Shown here one piece after another: positions 50,679 to 61,153 of a stretch of 64,000 bases of DNA. Both the position numbers and the translations under genes were made by a program. The notes under the pieces are model-generated. The model saw nothing but the letters and a program-made list of their open reading frames with translations, was not told where the DNA came from and did no database searches. The number at the start of each line of letters is the position of its first letter. Positions within the stretch are counted from its first letter, which is position 1. The DNA comes from Thermanaeromonas toyohensis ToBE (lineage in GTDB: Bacteria; Bacillota; DSM-521; Neomoorellales; Neomoorellaceae). Where the stretch lies: contig NZ_LT838272.1 of assembly GCF_900176005.1 (NCBI RefSeq), positions 2,375,587 through 2,439,586 on the forward strand, given 5' to 3'.

Positions 50679-50771
50679 ATATATCTTTTTATACTCAGTT
50701 CTCCCTAATTATTATAACATTTTCCTTTTTATTGTTGTTAAACTCCCCAAAACGCTGGTTACTATTATATT

Positions 50772-51722
50772 TCAGCTAGGCTTCTCTTCCGTCTTAACTT
50801 GAGCAATACAATTTTTTAAAGCCTTAGTAAACATGGCCCGCATCTCTGGAATTTTAACTTGTGGCCGGTAACCGAGCTCCCGAGCCAACTTATCCCAGCT
50901 TAAATCCCATACTTCATTTAAAAAGGTAGGACCCCTCCAACGAGCGCTGGGTATTAGATTTAGTGTGGAATTAGAACCAGTGAGATCTATTATCATAGCA
51001 CCTATCTCTTCCCACGTTAAAAACAAGCTCCCCACGTTGTAGACCTGCCCGGCTGCAGCCGGATTCTCTACGGCTAAACGGATAGCCTCGGCCAGATCAA
51101 GCATGGTTACAAAAGTACCCCCCGCTCCTGGTACCATCTCTAAAGGTTTATTTTCTAAAGCTGTATGGATTAAATTGCGCAAGTGCCGGCCACCAATGGT
51201 ATCTCCAAAGGCCCACCAGAAGCGAAAGATGGTGACAGGGAGTCCCCGTTCTCGCTGATACATTAGGCATAATTTCTCCGCCGTAAATTTACCCAAAGCA
51301 TACAGGGGTTTGCGGGCCTCCTCCAGGAGGCAAGGGTGGTCCTCGGAAACCGGATGAGTTACAGCCCGGCCATATACAGTAGCTGTGCTGGTATAAACGA
51401 AACGCTTTACCCCTAATTTACAAGCTGTTTCCAGTAAATTTAGATGACCCTTTATATCTCTCTCAAAAATTATATAAGGATCCTCGGCAAAGCTCCAAGC
51501 CAGGTTGATTACAATATCTACATCCTTGAGAGCTTCCTCCACCTTTTTTCTATCCACCAAATCTCCCCTAAAATAACCCGATAAGTTTTTCCCCCAAGCC
51601 TCCGGCATCTTATCTTTCAAGTCATAAACCTTTACCCCGAACCCGCGGTCAAGGAGATATCTAGATAGATAGCCCCCTACATCTCCTGCTCCCCCAGCAA
51701 TAAGAACCTCCATCGCTTCCAT
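50772..51722 (-). CDS. NAD-dependent epimerase/dehydratase (extended SDR)
   Basis: This 316-residue extended SDR has the Rossmann motif VLIAGGAGDVGGYLSRYLL, VVINLAWSFAEDP, and the catalytic YALGKFTAEK with Tyr and Lys. Motifs typical of sugar-nucleotide epimerases follow: FRFWWAFGDTIGGRHLRNLI, MLDLAEAI and YNVGS. The substrate is unknown. It follows the oxalate-carrier gene by 74 bp and may be cotranscribed with it. A sugar-linked role for the oxalate unit is unlikely; shared transcription may be incidental. Confidence 0.85.
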   Translation of the reverse strand: MEAMEVLIAGGAGDVGGYLSRYLLDRGFGVKVYDLKDKMPEAWGKNLSGYFRGDLVDRKKVEEALKDVDIVINLAWSFAEDPYIIFERDIKGHLNLLETACKLGVKRFVYTSTATVYGRAVTHPVSEDHPCLLEEARKPLYALGKFTAEKLCLMYQRERGLPVTIFRFWWAFGDTIGGRHLRNLIHTALENKPLEMVPGAGGTFVTMLDLAEAIRLAVENPAAAGQVYNVGSLFLTWEEIGAMIIDLTGSNSTLNLIPSARWRGPTFLNEVWDLSWDKLARELGYRPQVKIPEMRAMFTKALKNCIAQVKTEEKPS

Positions 51723-51796
51723 CCTCCTTTAAAAACAGGGCGAACGGCAACCATGGCGATTGCCGCCCGCCCAGCTCTTCCAAAATATCTTTTCCT

Positions 51797-53092
51797 TCAA
51801 GCGCCTTTAGAGAGTTCGGTGGGAGTAATCTTGGCGCCCGGTAACACGGGTTTGGGCATAGTACGGAGTATTAAAGCACCTAAAGCAGCCAAGAAGGATA
51901 AGGAGGCGGCGGTAAAGAACACTGGAGTCCATCCTTTTAGGGTAGCTAGCCAAGCGGCCACGACACCACCTAAGATACCACCTACTCCTTTAGCGCTGTA
52001 CACAACTCCATAGTTGCTAGCAGCATAGGTGGTACCAAAACGGTCTGCCGTAGCTGCAGGGAACAAGGCGAAAATCTCACCCCAGGTAAGCATAAGGAAA
52101 AACGCCAGAGCAACAAAAACCCACGGGTTATGGCCTATAATAGGTACTAAAGCTACAACCACAGCATTAAGTAGAAAAGCAATAAACATTGTTATCTCGC
52201 GCCCAATTTTGTCAGATATCCATCCCCACATTATGCGACTCAGTCCATTAGAAATGCGGTCAAAGGTAACAGCTAATATAACAAATTCCGAACCTATACC
52301 TACTGCTTTAGCAAAAGGTTTAGTCTGGGCAGTAAATAACAGGCCACTAGTAGCCATAAATACGAACATAATGTAAATGAGCCAGAAATGAGGTGTTAGA
52401 ATCATCTCCCACGGAGCAAACCCCCGTTGCCCTGTGGTAGCACCTGTAGCAGTTTTAGTCTTGTGAACATCATGTCTTTGTTCCCACGGTGGGTAGCGTA
52501 AAACTTGAGCTACTATTAATATAATTAGCCCCTGCAATACACCCGTGTAGAGGAAGGCTGCTACATACCCTTGGCTCTTAAGAATAGCTCCGATAACAGG
52601 TATAAAAGGCGCCGAACCTGCACCGAATCCAGCAGCGATAAGTCCCGAGGCCAAACCACGTCTATCAGGAAACCAGCGTACGGCCACCGCTATACTACCA
52701 CCATAGACAAATCCTGCTCCCAGGCCGGCCATAGCATAGAAGAAGTAGAGAGCAGGTAACGATTTAACAAAACCTAGTGCAGTCCAACCTATACCCACCA
52801 TAAGTCCAGATATAGTAAAGAATAACTTGGGTCCGAACCGATCTAAGAGGTAACCTTCGAAGGGCTGTGGCCAACTCTCAAAAGCTATAAATAGCGTAAA
52901 CCCCAATTGCACTGCAGCCAGAGACCATCCGAAGGCCTTTTGTAACTCTGGCACGAATAACGTCCAGGCATACTGCAAATTAGCGATCATAATCATACCA
53001 ACGATGGCTGCCACAAGCTGAAACCACCTATTGCCTAAAAGCGGCCCATAGGCCTCGCGGGCATCATAACTTTTTACAACCTGAGGTTCCAC
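51797..53092 (-). CDS. OFA-family MFS carrier, probable oxalate/formate transporter
   Basis: This 431-residue MFS protein of the oxalate:formate antiporter family has the early WTLFVPELQKAFGWSLAAVQLGF helix, GYLLDRFGPKLFFTISG loop, MAGLGAGFVYGGSIAVAVRWFPDRRGLASG, and AFFLMLTWGEIFALFPAATADRFG. It lies directly downstream of oxalate oxidoreductase, separated by a 304-bp spacer with a strong hairpin. Position and family point to oxalate uptake or oxalate/formate exchange. Transport itself is inferred, and the hpd-operon MFS belongs to the same broad family. Confidence 0.85.
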   Translation of the reverse strand: MEPQVVKSYDAREAYGPLLGNRWFQLVAAIVGMIMIANLQYAWTLFVPELQKAFGWSLAAVQLGFTLFIAFESWPQPFEGYLLDRFGPKLFFTISGLMVGIGWTALGFVKSLPALYFFYAMAGLGAGFVYGGSIAVAVRWFPDRRGLASGLIAAGFGAGSAPFIPVIGAILKSQGYVAAFLYTGVLQGLIILIVAQVLRYPPWEQRHDVHKTKTATGATTGQRGFAPWEMILTPHFWLIYIMFVFMATSGLLFTAQTKPFAKAVGIGSEFVILAVTFDRISNGLSRIMWGWISDKIGREITMFIAFLLNAVVVALVPIIGHNPWVFVALAFFLMLTWGEIFALFPAATADRFGTTYAASNYGVVYSAKGVGGILGGVVAAWLATLKGWTPVFFTAASLSFLAALGALILRTMPKPVLPGAKITPTELSKGA

Positions 53093-53340
53093 CTCTTAGT
53101 CCCTCCCTAAATTTTTTAATTTTTTATTTTGACCAATATCTAATACCCATAAGTGACTATAAAGATCAAAAGAGATCGAACCATGTCAAAACATCGAATA
53201 ATAAGGGGACTTAAAGGTGGAGCCACTGCTTCTGCAAAAGTACCACTGAGAAGGATTAATCGGTAGGTCCAAATTCTGTTGCAATTTTCATCTATAAGGA
53301 CTTAAGTGTTAAGACGGTTAGCAATTTAGGAGATAGGGGG
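53093..53340. promoter_or_regulatory. Spacer between the OFA carrier and the oxalate oxidoreductase terminator
   Basis: This stretch holds no gene. A minus-strand TTGACA at 53184-53189 could be a -35 for the carrier, but no well-spaced -10 was found. GGTATTAGATATTGG near 53132-53147 matches one half of the GGTRT-N5-ATACC motif seen near gntR. The carrier SD GGGAGGG lies close to its start. Confidence 0.35.
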
Positions 53341-53374
53341 TTTTGCTCCGGACGATTCTTCGTCCGGAGCAAAA
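53341..53374 (-). terminator. Intrinsic hairpin after oxalate oxidoreductase beta
   Basis: TTTTGCTCCGGACG (53341-53354) and CGTCCGGAGCAAAA (53361-53374) form a perfect 14-bp stem with a 6-nt loop, 23 bp after the beta-subunit stop. The A/T ends of the stem act as the slippery part in either direction. It should end the oxalate oxidoreductase transcript or reduce read-through to the carrier gene. Confidence 0.8.
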
Positions 53375-53396
53375 ACGTCAAATCAATATAGCTCTC

Positions 53397-54356
<960 letters not shown>

Positions 54357-54361
54357 TTAGG

Positions 54362-55549
54362 TTACAGCTCAAAGGGAAGCCAATAGGCTGTCTTTTCTAC
54401 TTTGCCGGTCTTGGCGATCTCTTTAAGCTTCTGGAACATGAGATAAAATTCTTCGCGGGTAACTACTTCGCCACCTAAGCCGGCCACAAATCCAACGGTC
54501 TTTACCTTATCGCCGTAATCATAAAGGGCTGCCCGGAGTTCGCTGAGCAATACACCACCGCTACAGGCTATACCAAAGTTGACGGAGTTATCCAGGACAC
54601 CGATGGCCTTAAACCTGGACATGCGCTGGCGTATCTCTTCCGTGGGGAAGGGACGGAAGGTACGGAGCCTCACCACGCCCACCTTCTCCCCCAGGTTCCG
54701 GAGCCGCGCCGCCACAGCCTTAGCGGTGACCATATGGGCGCCCTGCCCGAAGATGACCACTTCCGCATCGTCTGTCAGATATTCCTCCAGGAAGGGATCA
54801 TACCGCCGACCGAATATGCGGGCGAACTCTTCATGGGCTTCTTTCAGGACCTGGTAAGCTGCTTGCATGGCCTGGTAACGCTGGTACTGCAAGGGCGGAC
54901 CCATAGCCGGCTCAATCTGGGCACCGATGATCATAGGATTCTTGGGATCTAGTACATGATGGTTTTTATAAGGCGGTAAGAACTCCTTTACTTGAGCAGG
55001 ATCCGGAATATCCACTTCCCCTAGAATATGGGTTATATAGTACCCGTCCTGGCACACATACTGGGGAAGCATTACCCGCGGATCTTCGCCTACCCGATAA
55101 TAAATGAGGTGCATATCTAGAACTTCTTGCTGGGTGGAGGCCCAACCCTGGATCCAGCCTTGATCCCGGCAGCATTCAGCATCAGTGTGCTCGGAACCGA
55201 AATCTCCAGGCGGGTCCAAGGTACGATCGCCTATAGCCATCTGTACTGGCAAGCGGGCTCCCGAAATAGGAGAGTAAACCTCAAAGGCATAAGTCACACC
55301 CACACCAGAGCTTCCGGTGAAGGTCCTCGCGCCAGCTGCAGAAGCACCATAAACTACGCTCAGCTGGGCGTGTTCACCCTCACCGTGAATAAATTCAGCA
55401 TCCAGCTCCCCGTCGGCCACCATACGGGCCAGTTCGGACATAATCCCCGTATAGGGACGGATAGGATAGGATACAATCACATCTACATCCGCTAACTTTA
55501 CCGCATTAGCCGCTGCTACGCAGCCGGAAATACGTCTAACTTGACCCAT
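54362..55549 (-). CDS. Oxalate oxidoreductase, alpha subunit
   Basis: With the ATG at 55549 (SD GGGAGGTGA) the subunit has 395 residues, the length recalled for Moorella OOR alpha. Pyruvate enzymes have an ITP-type motif with Thr31; here it reads VSYPIRPYTG, giving Tyr28 and Arg31. GDRTLDPPGDFGS gives Arg109, Asp116 and Phe117. These five residues fall exactly at the positions reported for the oxalate pocket of M. thermoacetica OOR. The GTG three codons earlier lies inside the SD and is rejected. The protein carries domains I, II and the plug-type region of the family. It is 20 bp after gamma-delta. Confidence 0.92.
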   Translation of the reverse strand: MGQVRRISGCVAAANAVKLADVDVIVSYPIRPYTGIMSELARMVADGELDAEFIHGEGEHAQLSVVYGASAAGARTFTGSSGVGVTYAFEVYSPISGARLPVQMAIGDRTLDPPGDFGSEHTDAECCRDQGWIQGWASTQQEVLDMHLIYYRVGEDPRVMLPQYVCQDGYYITHILGEVDIPDPAQVKEFLPPYKNHHVLDPKNPMIIGAQIEPAMGPPLQYQRYQAMQAAYQVLKEAHEEFARIFGRRYDPFLEEYLTDDAEVVIFGQGAHMVTAKAVAARLRNLGEKVGVVRLRTFRPFPTEEIRQRMSRFKAIGVLDNSVNFGIACSGGVLLSELRAALYDYGDKVKTVGFVAGLGGEVVTREEFYLMFQKLKEIAKTGKVEKTAYWLPFEL

Positions 55550-55569
55550 AATTTTCACCTCCCAAAATT

Positions 55570-56529
55570 TTAATCTTTAAAATCTAATTCTGGCACATTG
55601 GTTAAGGCCCCACTTGGGCATACATCTACGCAGATGCCACAGCCCTTACAGTATTTAAAATTAAACACGGGTCCCTCATCAGTACGGGTGATACAAGAAT
55701 CTGGGCAGTAAATCCAGCAAGTATAGCATTCTGTACACATTTCCCGGTCGATAACGGGCCGCTTCATCCGCCAATTCCCGGTAACCATACCTTCGTTTTC
55801 GGATACCGGGGAAGGCACCGTACCAGCAAAGGGTAACTGCTTTAGCCTCTCGGCAGCCGTAACTGCTACTTCCTCTACCGCCTCTTTGGCTTCAAGTTTA
55901 GTGATTTTAGCTAATTCGTACCCCCGGCGCATAGCCTCCGGGTTCTTAACTACCTTGGCCAAGTTATCCAAGTTCACAATACCGGTCGCTTTTACTACAG
56001 CACCCACCAGGGGAGCGGAGATACCTCCACCAATACCTGTAGCATCTGTAGCTCCTTCTGCGCCCGATAAAGTAGTCACCGCCGTAGATAGGCTAGAGGC
56101 ATCTACAGTGACTAAGGTTTCGAGATTACCTGTATCACCTAGGAAACTCAAGATTTCTTCCGGGCTCCGGCTGGTGTTGACCACCAGCACTCCGCCCCGC
56201 CTTAAACCTTTAAGCACTGGTACACCTTTAACTAGGGTTTCCTCTACCAGTACCACAATGTCCGGAGTTTCATTTTCATAAATATACTTGCTTTCGATGG
56301 GGTCAGTGCTTATGCGGGCATAGGCGCGTACGGGAACGTACACACGGTCAGGGAGATCCACATAGTTTTCCCATGCCTGGACATACTTTCCCTCCCGCGC
56401 AGCCGCTTCTGCCAAGGCTACAACGATATCTCTAGCATCTTTGTTCATTACCACACCCCGGGCCCATACAGTAATCTGTTTTAGCCCAGGTTCTGCGAAC
56501 AAATCCTTAGGAACAGATGTAACAGACAA
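55570..56529 (-). CDS. Oxalate oxidoreductase, fused gamma-delta subunit
   Basis: This 319-residue subunit has residues 1-about 215 as the gamma domain (ITVWARGVVMNKDARDIVVA, TLVKGVPVLKGLRRGGVLVVN, GIGGGISAPLVGAVVKA). A linker is followed by a two-cluster ferredoxin delta domain with CTECYTCWIYCPDSC and CKGCGICVDVCPSGAL. Fusion of gamma and delta is typical of OOR in Moorella. It is the first of the three OOR genes; the upstream AAA ATPase gene ends 105 bp before it. Electrons pass from TPP through these clusters to ferredoxin. Confidence 0.92.
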   Translation of the reverse strand: MSVTSVPKDLFAEPGLKQITVWARGVVMNKDARDIVVALAEAAAREGKYVQAWENYVDLPDRVYVPVRAYARISTDPIESKYIYENETPDIVVLVEETLVKGVPVLKGLRRGGVLVVNTSRSPEEILSFLGDTGNLETLVTVDASSLSTAVTTLSGAEGATDATGIGGGISAPLVGAVVKATGIVNLDNLAKVVKNPEAMRRGYELAKITKLEAKEAVEEVAVTAAERLKQLPFAGTVPSPVSENEGMVTGNWRMKRPVIDREMCTECYTCWIYCPDSCITRTDEGPVFNFKYCKGCGICVDVCPSGALTNVPELDFKD

Positions 56530-56634
56530 TTTTAGATGCCTCCTTTCTCTTAAGGTTATAAAGTGTTGAGAAAATGGAAACTTGCTACATATTTACTCTT
56601 GTTGAGCAGCTATACACCCTTTTTAACTAACACA

Positions 56635-58839
56635 TCACCTCCCTATCTTGGTCCATTCCCGGCCGCTTCCAGAAGCAGGCCAAAGGGTACGCAAGGTACG
56701 AGCTTCAGGTTTAGAAGTTTCACCACCCTTTTCCTCCAGCACCTCCCGCAGGGCCTGTTCTAGATGCCGGGAAGAGATACGCCAGGTTGCCTTATCCTCT
56801 GGTGAGACCCTACCACTATGAACAGCCTCACTTAAGGCTAAAAGCGCAGCTCGTTTGCAGATAGCCTCAAGTTCTGAACCCACCATTCCTTCTGTCATGT
56901 TAGCTAAGGCTTCCAGATTGACATCCTCGGCTAGAGGTTTCCGTCGGAGGTGAACCTTAAGGATGGCCAGCCTTTCTTTAGGGCCAGGAGGGGAAAACTC
57001 CAAAATAATGTCAAAGCGACCTGGCCGCAAGATAGCAGGATCCACTAAATCTATCCGGTTAGTGGCGGCCAGAACTATAACTTCCCGGAGCTCTTCCAAC
57101 CCATCCAGTTCCATCAAGAACTGGCTCACCAGACGGCTCGTCATACTACCTTCGCTTCCTCTGCGGGTAGGAACCAAGGCATCGATCTCATCAAAGAAGA
57201 GGATACAGGGGGAAGCCTGCCGGGCCTTCCGGAAGACCTCGTGCAACGTTTTCTCCGCTTCCCCCCACCAATGGGAAAAGAGGAGGGAACTATTTACCGG
57301 TATAAAGTTCACCTGGCTCTCCCGGGCCAAGGCCTTGGCTACTAAGGTTTTGCCTGTCCCCGGAGGTCCAGAAAGGAGAATCCCTTTAGGCGCTTGCAAG
57401 TCGAAATACTGGAAAAGATCAGGATACTTCAAGGGCCACTCCACTAAAGCTTGCAGACGAAGCTTAATAGAATCTAAGCCTCCCACATCTTCCCAAGAGA
57501 CGGTGGGGATTTCCGTAGCAAATTCTCTTGTAGCAGAAGGCTCAATTTCCGCCAAGGCATCCAGAAAATCGCGCATAGTTACTTTAAGCTCTAAGTTAGC
57601 TGCCGCGTCGCTACCCAGGGGTATATCTTTGAGAACGCGGCGCAGGGCGTACATACCTGCTTCCCGGCATAAGGCTGCTAAGTCCGCACCCACAAACCCA
57701 TGGGTCATGGCTGCTAAGCGGGGAATAGAAACATCAGGCGCCAGGGACATTCCCCGAGTATGTATCCTTAAAATCTCTTCCCTGCCCCGCTGGTCAGGTA
57801 CGTTTATAGCGATCTCCCGGTCGAACCGGCCAGGTCGCCGGAGGGCAGGATCTACTAGATCAGGAATATTAGTAGCTCCAATTACTACTACATTACCCCG
57901 GGATTCTAAGCCATCCATCAAGGCCAATAGCTGAGCTACCACCCGTTTCTCCACATCGCCATGGACATCGGCCCGCCGGGGAGCTATGGCATCGATTTCG
58001 TCCAGGAAAATAATGCTCGGCGCTTTCTTCCGGGCTTCTTCAAAAACCTGGCGTAACCTGGCCTCGCTCTCACCGTAATACTTATGCATTATCTCTGGCC
58101 CATTAACATGTATAAAATGGGCCTCTGTTTCGCTGGCCACCGCCCGGGCAATTAAGGTCTTACCCGTACCAGGGGGGCCATACAAGAGTATTCCTTTGGG
58201 CGGGTCCACTCCCAACATCTTAAAAAGCTGGGGATACTTCAAAGGAAGCTCTATTATCTCACGTACCCGCTGGACTTCCCTGGCGAGCCCGCCTATATCC
58301 TCATAGGTTACCCGTTGCCTTTTAATTTCCCCAGCTTCCCCGCCCTTAAAGCGAACAGTTGTATCTTTATTAATAACTACTGGCCCCCGCGGGGTAACTC
58401 CCTCCACCGTAAAGGCTTCTTCCCGGCCGCTGAATAACGTAATGCTTACCTGGTCTCCAGGTACCACCGCCAGACCTAAAAGGCGAGTCTTGATATGGGT
58501 TATCTCATGTTCCCCTTCTAGGGTCCACCCAGGCAATACGGGCGCCAAAACCACTACCTTAGCCCGCTGCCATTCTGCCCGTTCCAAAATTACTTCTTCC
58601 CCTAACCCTACCCGGGCGTTTTGGCGGATGGTCCCGTCCATCTGGATGGAACCGGAGGGACACCGGTCAGGAAAAGCAGGCATCACCCGTGCTACAGTGC
58701 TGCGTTTACCAGTAATAGCTACCACGTCTCCAGTATTTAAGCCGAGACGTCCCATCACTTCATTTACTACCCGGACAATACCCTTCCTGGCATCTTCAAC
58801 CATACCTTCAATTACTTTTAAGCTTACTTTATCTTCCAT
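56635..58839 (-). CDS. Cdc48/VAT-type AAA+ ATPase
   Basis: This 734-residue protein has an N-terminal Cdc48 double-psi barrel and second N subdomain (about 1-180, [28 protein letters not shown]). Two AAA domains follow: D1 with Walker [18 protein letters not shown] and Walker [16 protein letters not shown]2 with [17 protein letters not shown] and [16 protein letters not shown]. Arg-finger regions ([28 protein letters not shown]) are present. Such archaeal-like unfoldases are scattered in thermophilic Firmicutes. It lies upstream of the OOR operon, with a GntR-type site motif 46 bp before it, and could share transcription with OOR. Its role there is unknown. Confidence 0.92.
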   Translation of the reverse strand: MEDKVSLKVIEGMVEDARKGIVRVVNEVMGRLGLNTGDVVAITGKRSTVARVMPAFPDRCPSGSIQMDGTIRQNARVGLGEEVILERAEWQRAKVVVLAPVLPGWTLEGEHEITHIKTRLLGLAVVPGDQVSITLFSGREEAFTVEGVTPRGPVVINKDTTVRFKGGEAGEIKRQRVTYEDIGGLAREVQRVREIIELPLKYPQLFKMLGVDPPKGILLYGPPGTGKTLIARAVASETEAHFIHVNGPEIMHKYYGESEARLRQVFEEARKKAPSIIFLDEIDAIAPRRADVHGDVEKRVVAQLLALMDGLESRGNVVVIGATNIPDLVDPALRRPGRFDREIAINVPDQRGREEILRIHTRGMSLAPDVSIPRLAAMTHGFVGADLAALCREAGMYALRRVLKDIPLGSDAAANLELKVTMRDFLDALAEIEPSATREFATEIPTVSWEDVGGLDSIKLRLQALVEWPLKYPDLFQYFDLQAPKGILLSGPPGTGKTLVAKALARESQVNFIPVNSSLLFSHWWGEAEKTLHEVFRKARQASPCILFFDEIDALVPTRRGSEGSMTSRLVSQFLMELDGLEELREVIVLAATNRIDLVDPAILRPGRFDIILEFSPPGPKERLAILKVHLRRKPLAEDVNLEALANMTEGMVGSELEAICKRAALLALSEAVHSGRVSPEDKATWRISSRHLEQALREVLEEKGGETSKPEARTLRTLWPASGSGREWTKIGR

Positions 58840-58884
58840 TTCCCGGCCTCCGGCCTCCTAATCCAAGGGCTATCTAGTTAATAC

Positions 58885-58899
58885 GGTGTACGGGATACC
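58885..58899. promoter_or_regulatory. Candidate GntR operator upstream of the AAA ATPase gene
   Basis: GGTGT-ACGGG-ATACC is an imperfect palindrome 46 bp upstream of the ATPase start. It matches GGTAT-TTGGG-ATACC upstream of gntR (59941-59955). GntR/FCD regulators often bind such GGT..ACC sites. Confidence 0.5.
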
Positions 58900-59190
58900 A
58901 AGATATAAGGAATGTCAAAAATTAGCCGTTAACCAGCTTGCATATTAAATACAATTTAGAAAACGGTTTACATGTAATTTAGCTTAAATTAGCAGAGATG
59001 AGTTAGTGGAGACAAGTTAGTGTAGAGAAGAGAATATGTACAAGAACCCATTTTTGTGTACCATTTGAAGCGCTACAGGGAATTTTGGTATACCGAATTT
59101 ACTGATATAATAATTCGCCGCGCAGGCTAAAATTCCTGCTGGTTATTAAAAAAATCTTGGGGAAGTTATTAAAAAAATTTTGAGGAAAAT
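58900..59190. promoter_or_regulatory. AT-rich spacer upstream of the AAA ATPase gene
   Basis: No gene is seen. A palindrome TTTGGTATACCGAA (about 59084-59097) resembles the GGT..ACC motif, with a contiguous GGTATACC centre. Repeated AAAAAAT/TTGG runs near 59147-59180 lie just after the gntR stop and may aid termination. Confidence 0.35.
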
Positions 59191-59883
59191 TTAATCTACA
59201 GTTCTCTCCTCCTCAAGGGCCAGCTGAGCAAAGTAGGCCTGCCGGGAATTTTCAATATGCTGACGCGCCAACCTTTCAGCTCTATCCGCATCCCCTGCCT
59301 TCAATGCTTCCAATAGCTCCCGGTGTTCCCTAGTAGCGGCATGGGTACGCCCCGGAACAGCATAGCCCACTTTAGTAAAGCCTACAATGTAATCCACCAG
59401 GCTGCTTATCATCTGGTGCAACCGCGGGCTTTCAGCCGCCTGATAAATCAATTCGTTATATTCCATGTGCAATCTTTCCAATTCCTTAAGATCTCTTCTC
59501 ATCCGGGCTTCTTCCATACCCCGCACCAGTTCTTCTAGCTTTTCTAATTGTTTAGGAGTGATTTTTTCTGCAGCGAGCCTCGCAGCCAACCCCTCTAGGA
59601 CAGCACGAATACTGTAAATTTCCCAGGCTTCTCGCTTAGATATACGGGCCACGACTACTCCCCGCCGGGGTACATGTTCCACCAAACCTTCTAATTCTAG
59701 CTTGCGTATAGCCTCCCGTACCGGAGTTCGACTAACTCCTAGTTGACGGGCTAAATTCCTTTCCACCATTCTCTGCCCCGGTTGTAGTTTACCTGTAAGA
59801 ATAGCCTCTCGTAAAACGCGGTAAACCTCGCGCCGTACAGGTTGATAGGTATCCAAATCTATAGGCTTAAGTAAGCTTTCCAT
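59191..59883 (-). CDS. GntR-family (FCD subgroup) transcription regulator
   Basis: This 230-residue protein has a winged-helix domain (about 15-85: AILTGKLQPGQRMVERNLAR, LGVSRTPVREAIRKLELEGL, PRRGVVVARI) and an all-helical FCD ligand-binding domain (about 95-220). The FCD part has acidic/His positions expected for metal-assisted carboxylate binding (LERLHMEYNELIY, HRELLEALKAGD, RLARQHIENS). FCD members usually sense organic acids, so oxalate or a related acid is a reasonable ligand. A GGTAT-TTGGG-ATACC site lies 58 bp upstream, suggesting autoregulation. Confidence 0.88.
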   Translation of the reverse strand: MESLLKPIDLDTYQPVRREVYRVLREAILTGKLQPGQRMVERNLARQLGVSRTPVREAIRKLELEGLVEHVPRRGVVVARISKREAWEIYSIRAVLEGLAARLAAEKITPKQLEKLEELVRGMEEARMRRDLKELERLHMEYNELIYQAAESPRLHQMISSLVDYIVGFTKVGYAVPGRTHAATREHRELLEALKAGDADRAERLARQHIENSRQAYFAQLALEEERTVD

Positions 59884-59940
59884 CTTCTCCCTCCTTTGAT
59901 TTACAAAGCTTTGAGAGTTGGAATCTAAGACGAGGGGTTT

Positions 59941-59955
59941 GGTATTTGGGATACC
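59941..59955. promoter_or_regulatory. Candidate GntR operator upstream of gntR
   Basis: GGTAT-TTGGG-ATACC is an inverted repeat of 5-bp arms with a 5-bp centre, 58 bp upstream of the gntR start. A close variant precedes the AAA ATPase gene at 58885-58899. Both share GGTRT-N2-GGG-ATACC. Confidence 0.5.
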
Positions 59956-60025
59956 TTAACAATTTATTTATCACACTCTCTCCATATAGGCAAGCCATTA
60001 CGTCTCCATTTAATTAAAAACTCCT

Positions 60026-61075
60026 TTAGTATACATGGATATACCCGCTGCCCTCAGTAACCTCACCGATCACCCGGGCTGCTTCTACTCCCCGGTTGTG
60101 TAACTGTGTAAGTAACTCGGTAACCTTATTAGGAGGCACAGCGATTAGAAGGCCACCTGAAGTCTGGGGATCAAAGAGGATGTCTTGCCAGGTTTCGCTC
60201 ACTCCAGGGGCAAACTGTACCTTCCCCTTCGCGTGGTTCCGGTTACGGTAGGCACCAGCTGGTACTAGCCCCATGGCAGCAAAATCCAGCACCTGGGGAA
60301 ACACGGGTATCTCTTTGGTGTGCAATATTATATCTACATGGCTACCCTGTGCCAATTCCAGGCAATGTCCTAGAAGTCCAAAACCAGTTATATCAGTACA
60401 GGCATGGGCTTCCACTTCTACCATGACCTCGGCAGCATTTCGGTTAAGTAAAGCCATCCAGCGGCCCATGACCTGTTCTGTCTCTTTATCTGCTAGCTCG
60501 GCCTTGAGGGCCGTAGCTAAGATCCCTGTACCCAAGGGCTTAGTCAGGACAAGTTTATCTCCTGGGCGAGCACCACAATTAGTAATTATCCTTTCCGGGT
60601 GCACGATCCCAGTTACGGCCAGACCATACTTGGGCTCCTCATCGTCAATGCTATGCCCCCCTACAAGCACAGCACCGGCCTCCAAAAGCTTATCTGCTCC
60701 ACCCCGCAATATCTCCCCCAGAATAGCGATGTCTAGCTTTGCGCTGGGAAAACATACAATGTTCATAGCTGTCAGGGGACGGCCGCCCATGGCATAGATA
60801 TCACTTAGGGCATTGGCTGCGGCCACTTGGCCAAAAAGGTAAGGGTCGTCCACAATGGGGGTAAAGAAATCCACCGTCTGGATCAAAGCCAGTTCGGGTG
60901 TTAAGCGGTAGACTCCGGCATCATCTAGGCTTTGGATACCCACCAGAAGCTCGGGATGGTGTAAGACCTGGGTTGGTAAAAGGCTTAGGACTTGGTTGAG
61001 GGTCCCCGGACCCATCTTGGCAGCTCAACCAGAACTGCAGGAAAGGTGAGTGAGTTTTATCTCTTCTCTGCTCAA
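60026..61075 (-). CDS. selD: Selenophosphate synthase with selenocysteine (UGA at 61025-61027)
   Basis: SelD makes selenophosphate from selenide and ATP. Reading upstream of the internal ATG at 61015 gives REEIKLTHLSCSSG, then an in-frame TGA, then AAKMGPGTLNQVL. This is the SelD active-site loop, with UGA exactly where Cys or Sec lies. The proposed start is TTG 61075, with SD GAGGG-like 7 nt upstream, giving 349 residues. Other motifs: QTVDFFTPIVDDPYLFG, ANALSDIYAMGG, GGHSIDDEEPKYG, DITGFGLLGH and DPQTSGGLL. A hairpin 11 nt after the UGA could be the SECIS. An annotation starting at 61015 would lose the catalytic residue. The organism must therefore have selA/selB/selC elsewhere. Confidence 0.93.
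61000..61013 (-). promoter_or_regulatory. SECIS-like hairpin in selD
   Basis: On the mRNA, GGGUC-CGGG-GACCC begins 11 nt after the UGA (61025-61027): a 5-bp stem with a G-rich tetraloop that can be lengthened slightly. Bacterial SECIS elements are short hairpins at this distance that bind SelB. No strict consensus exists, so this is a positional call. Confidence 0.55.
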
Positions 61076-61153
61076 AGGGGTTCACCCTCTCTTTACTTTA
61101 TCTCCAGCCTATTTTAACACAAAAAGGTTAGATTAATTATAACTTTTGGTTAT

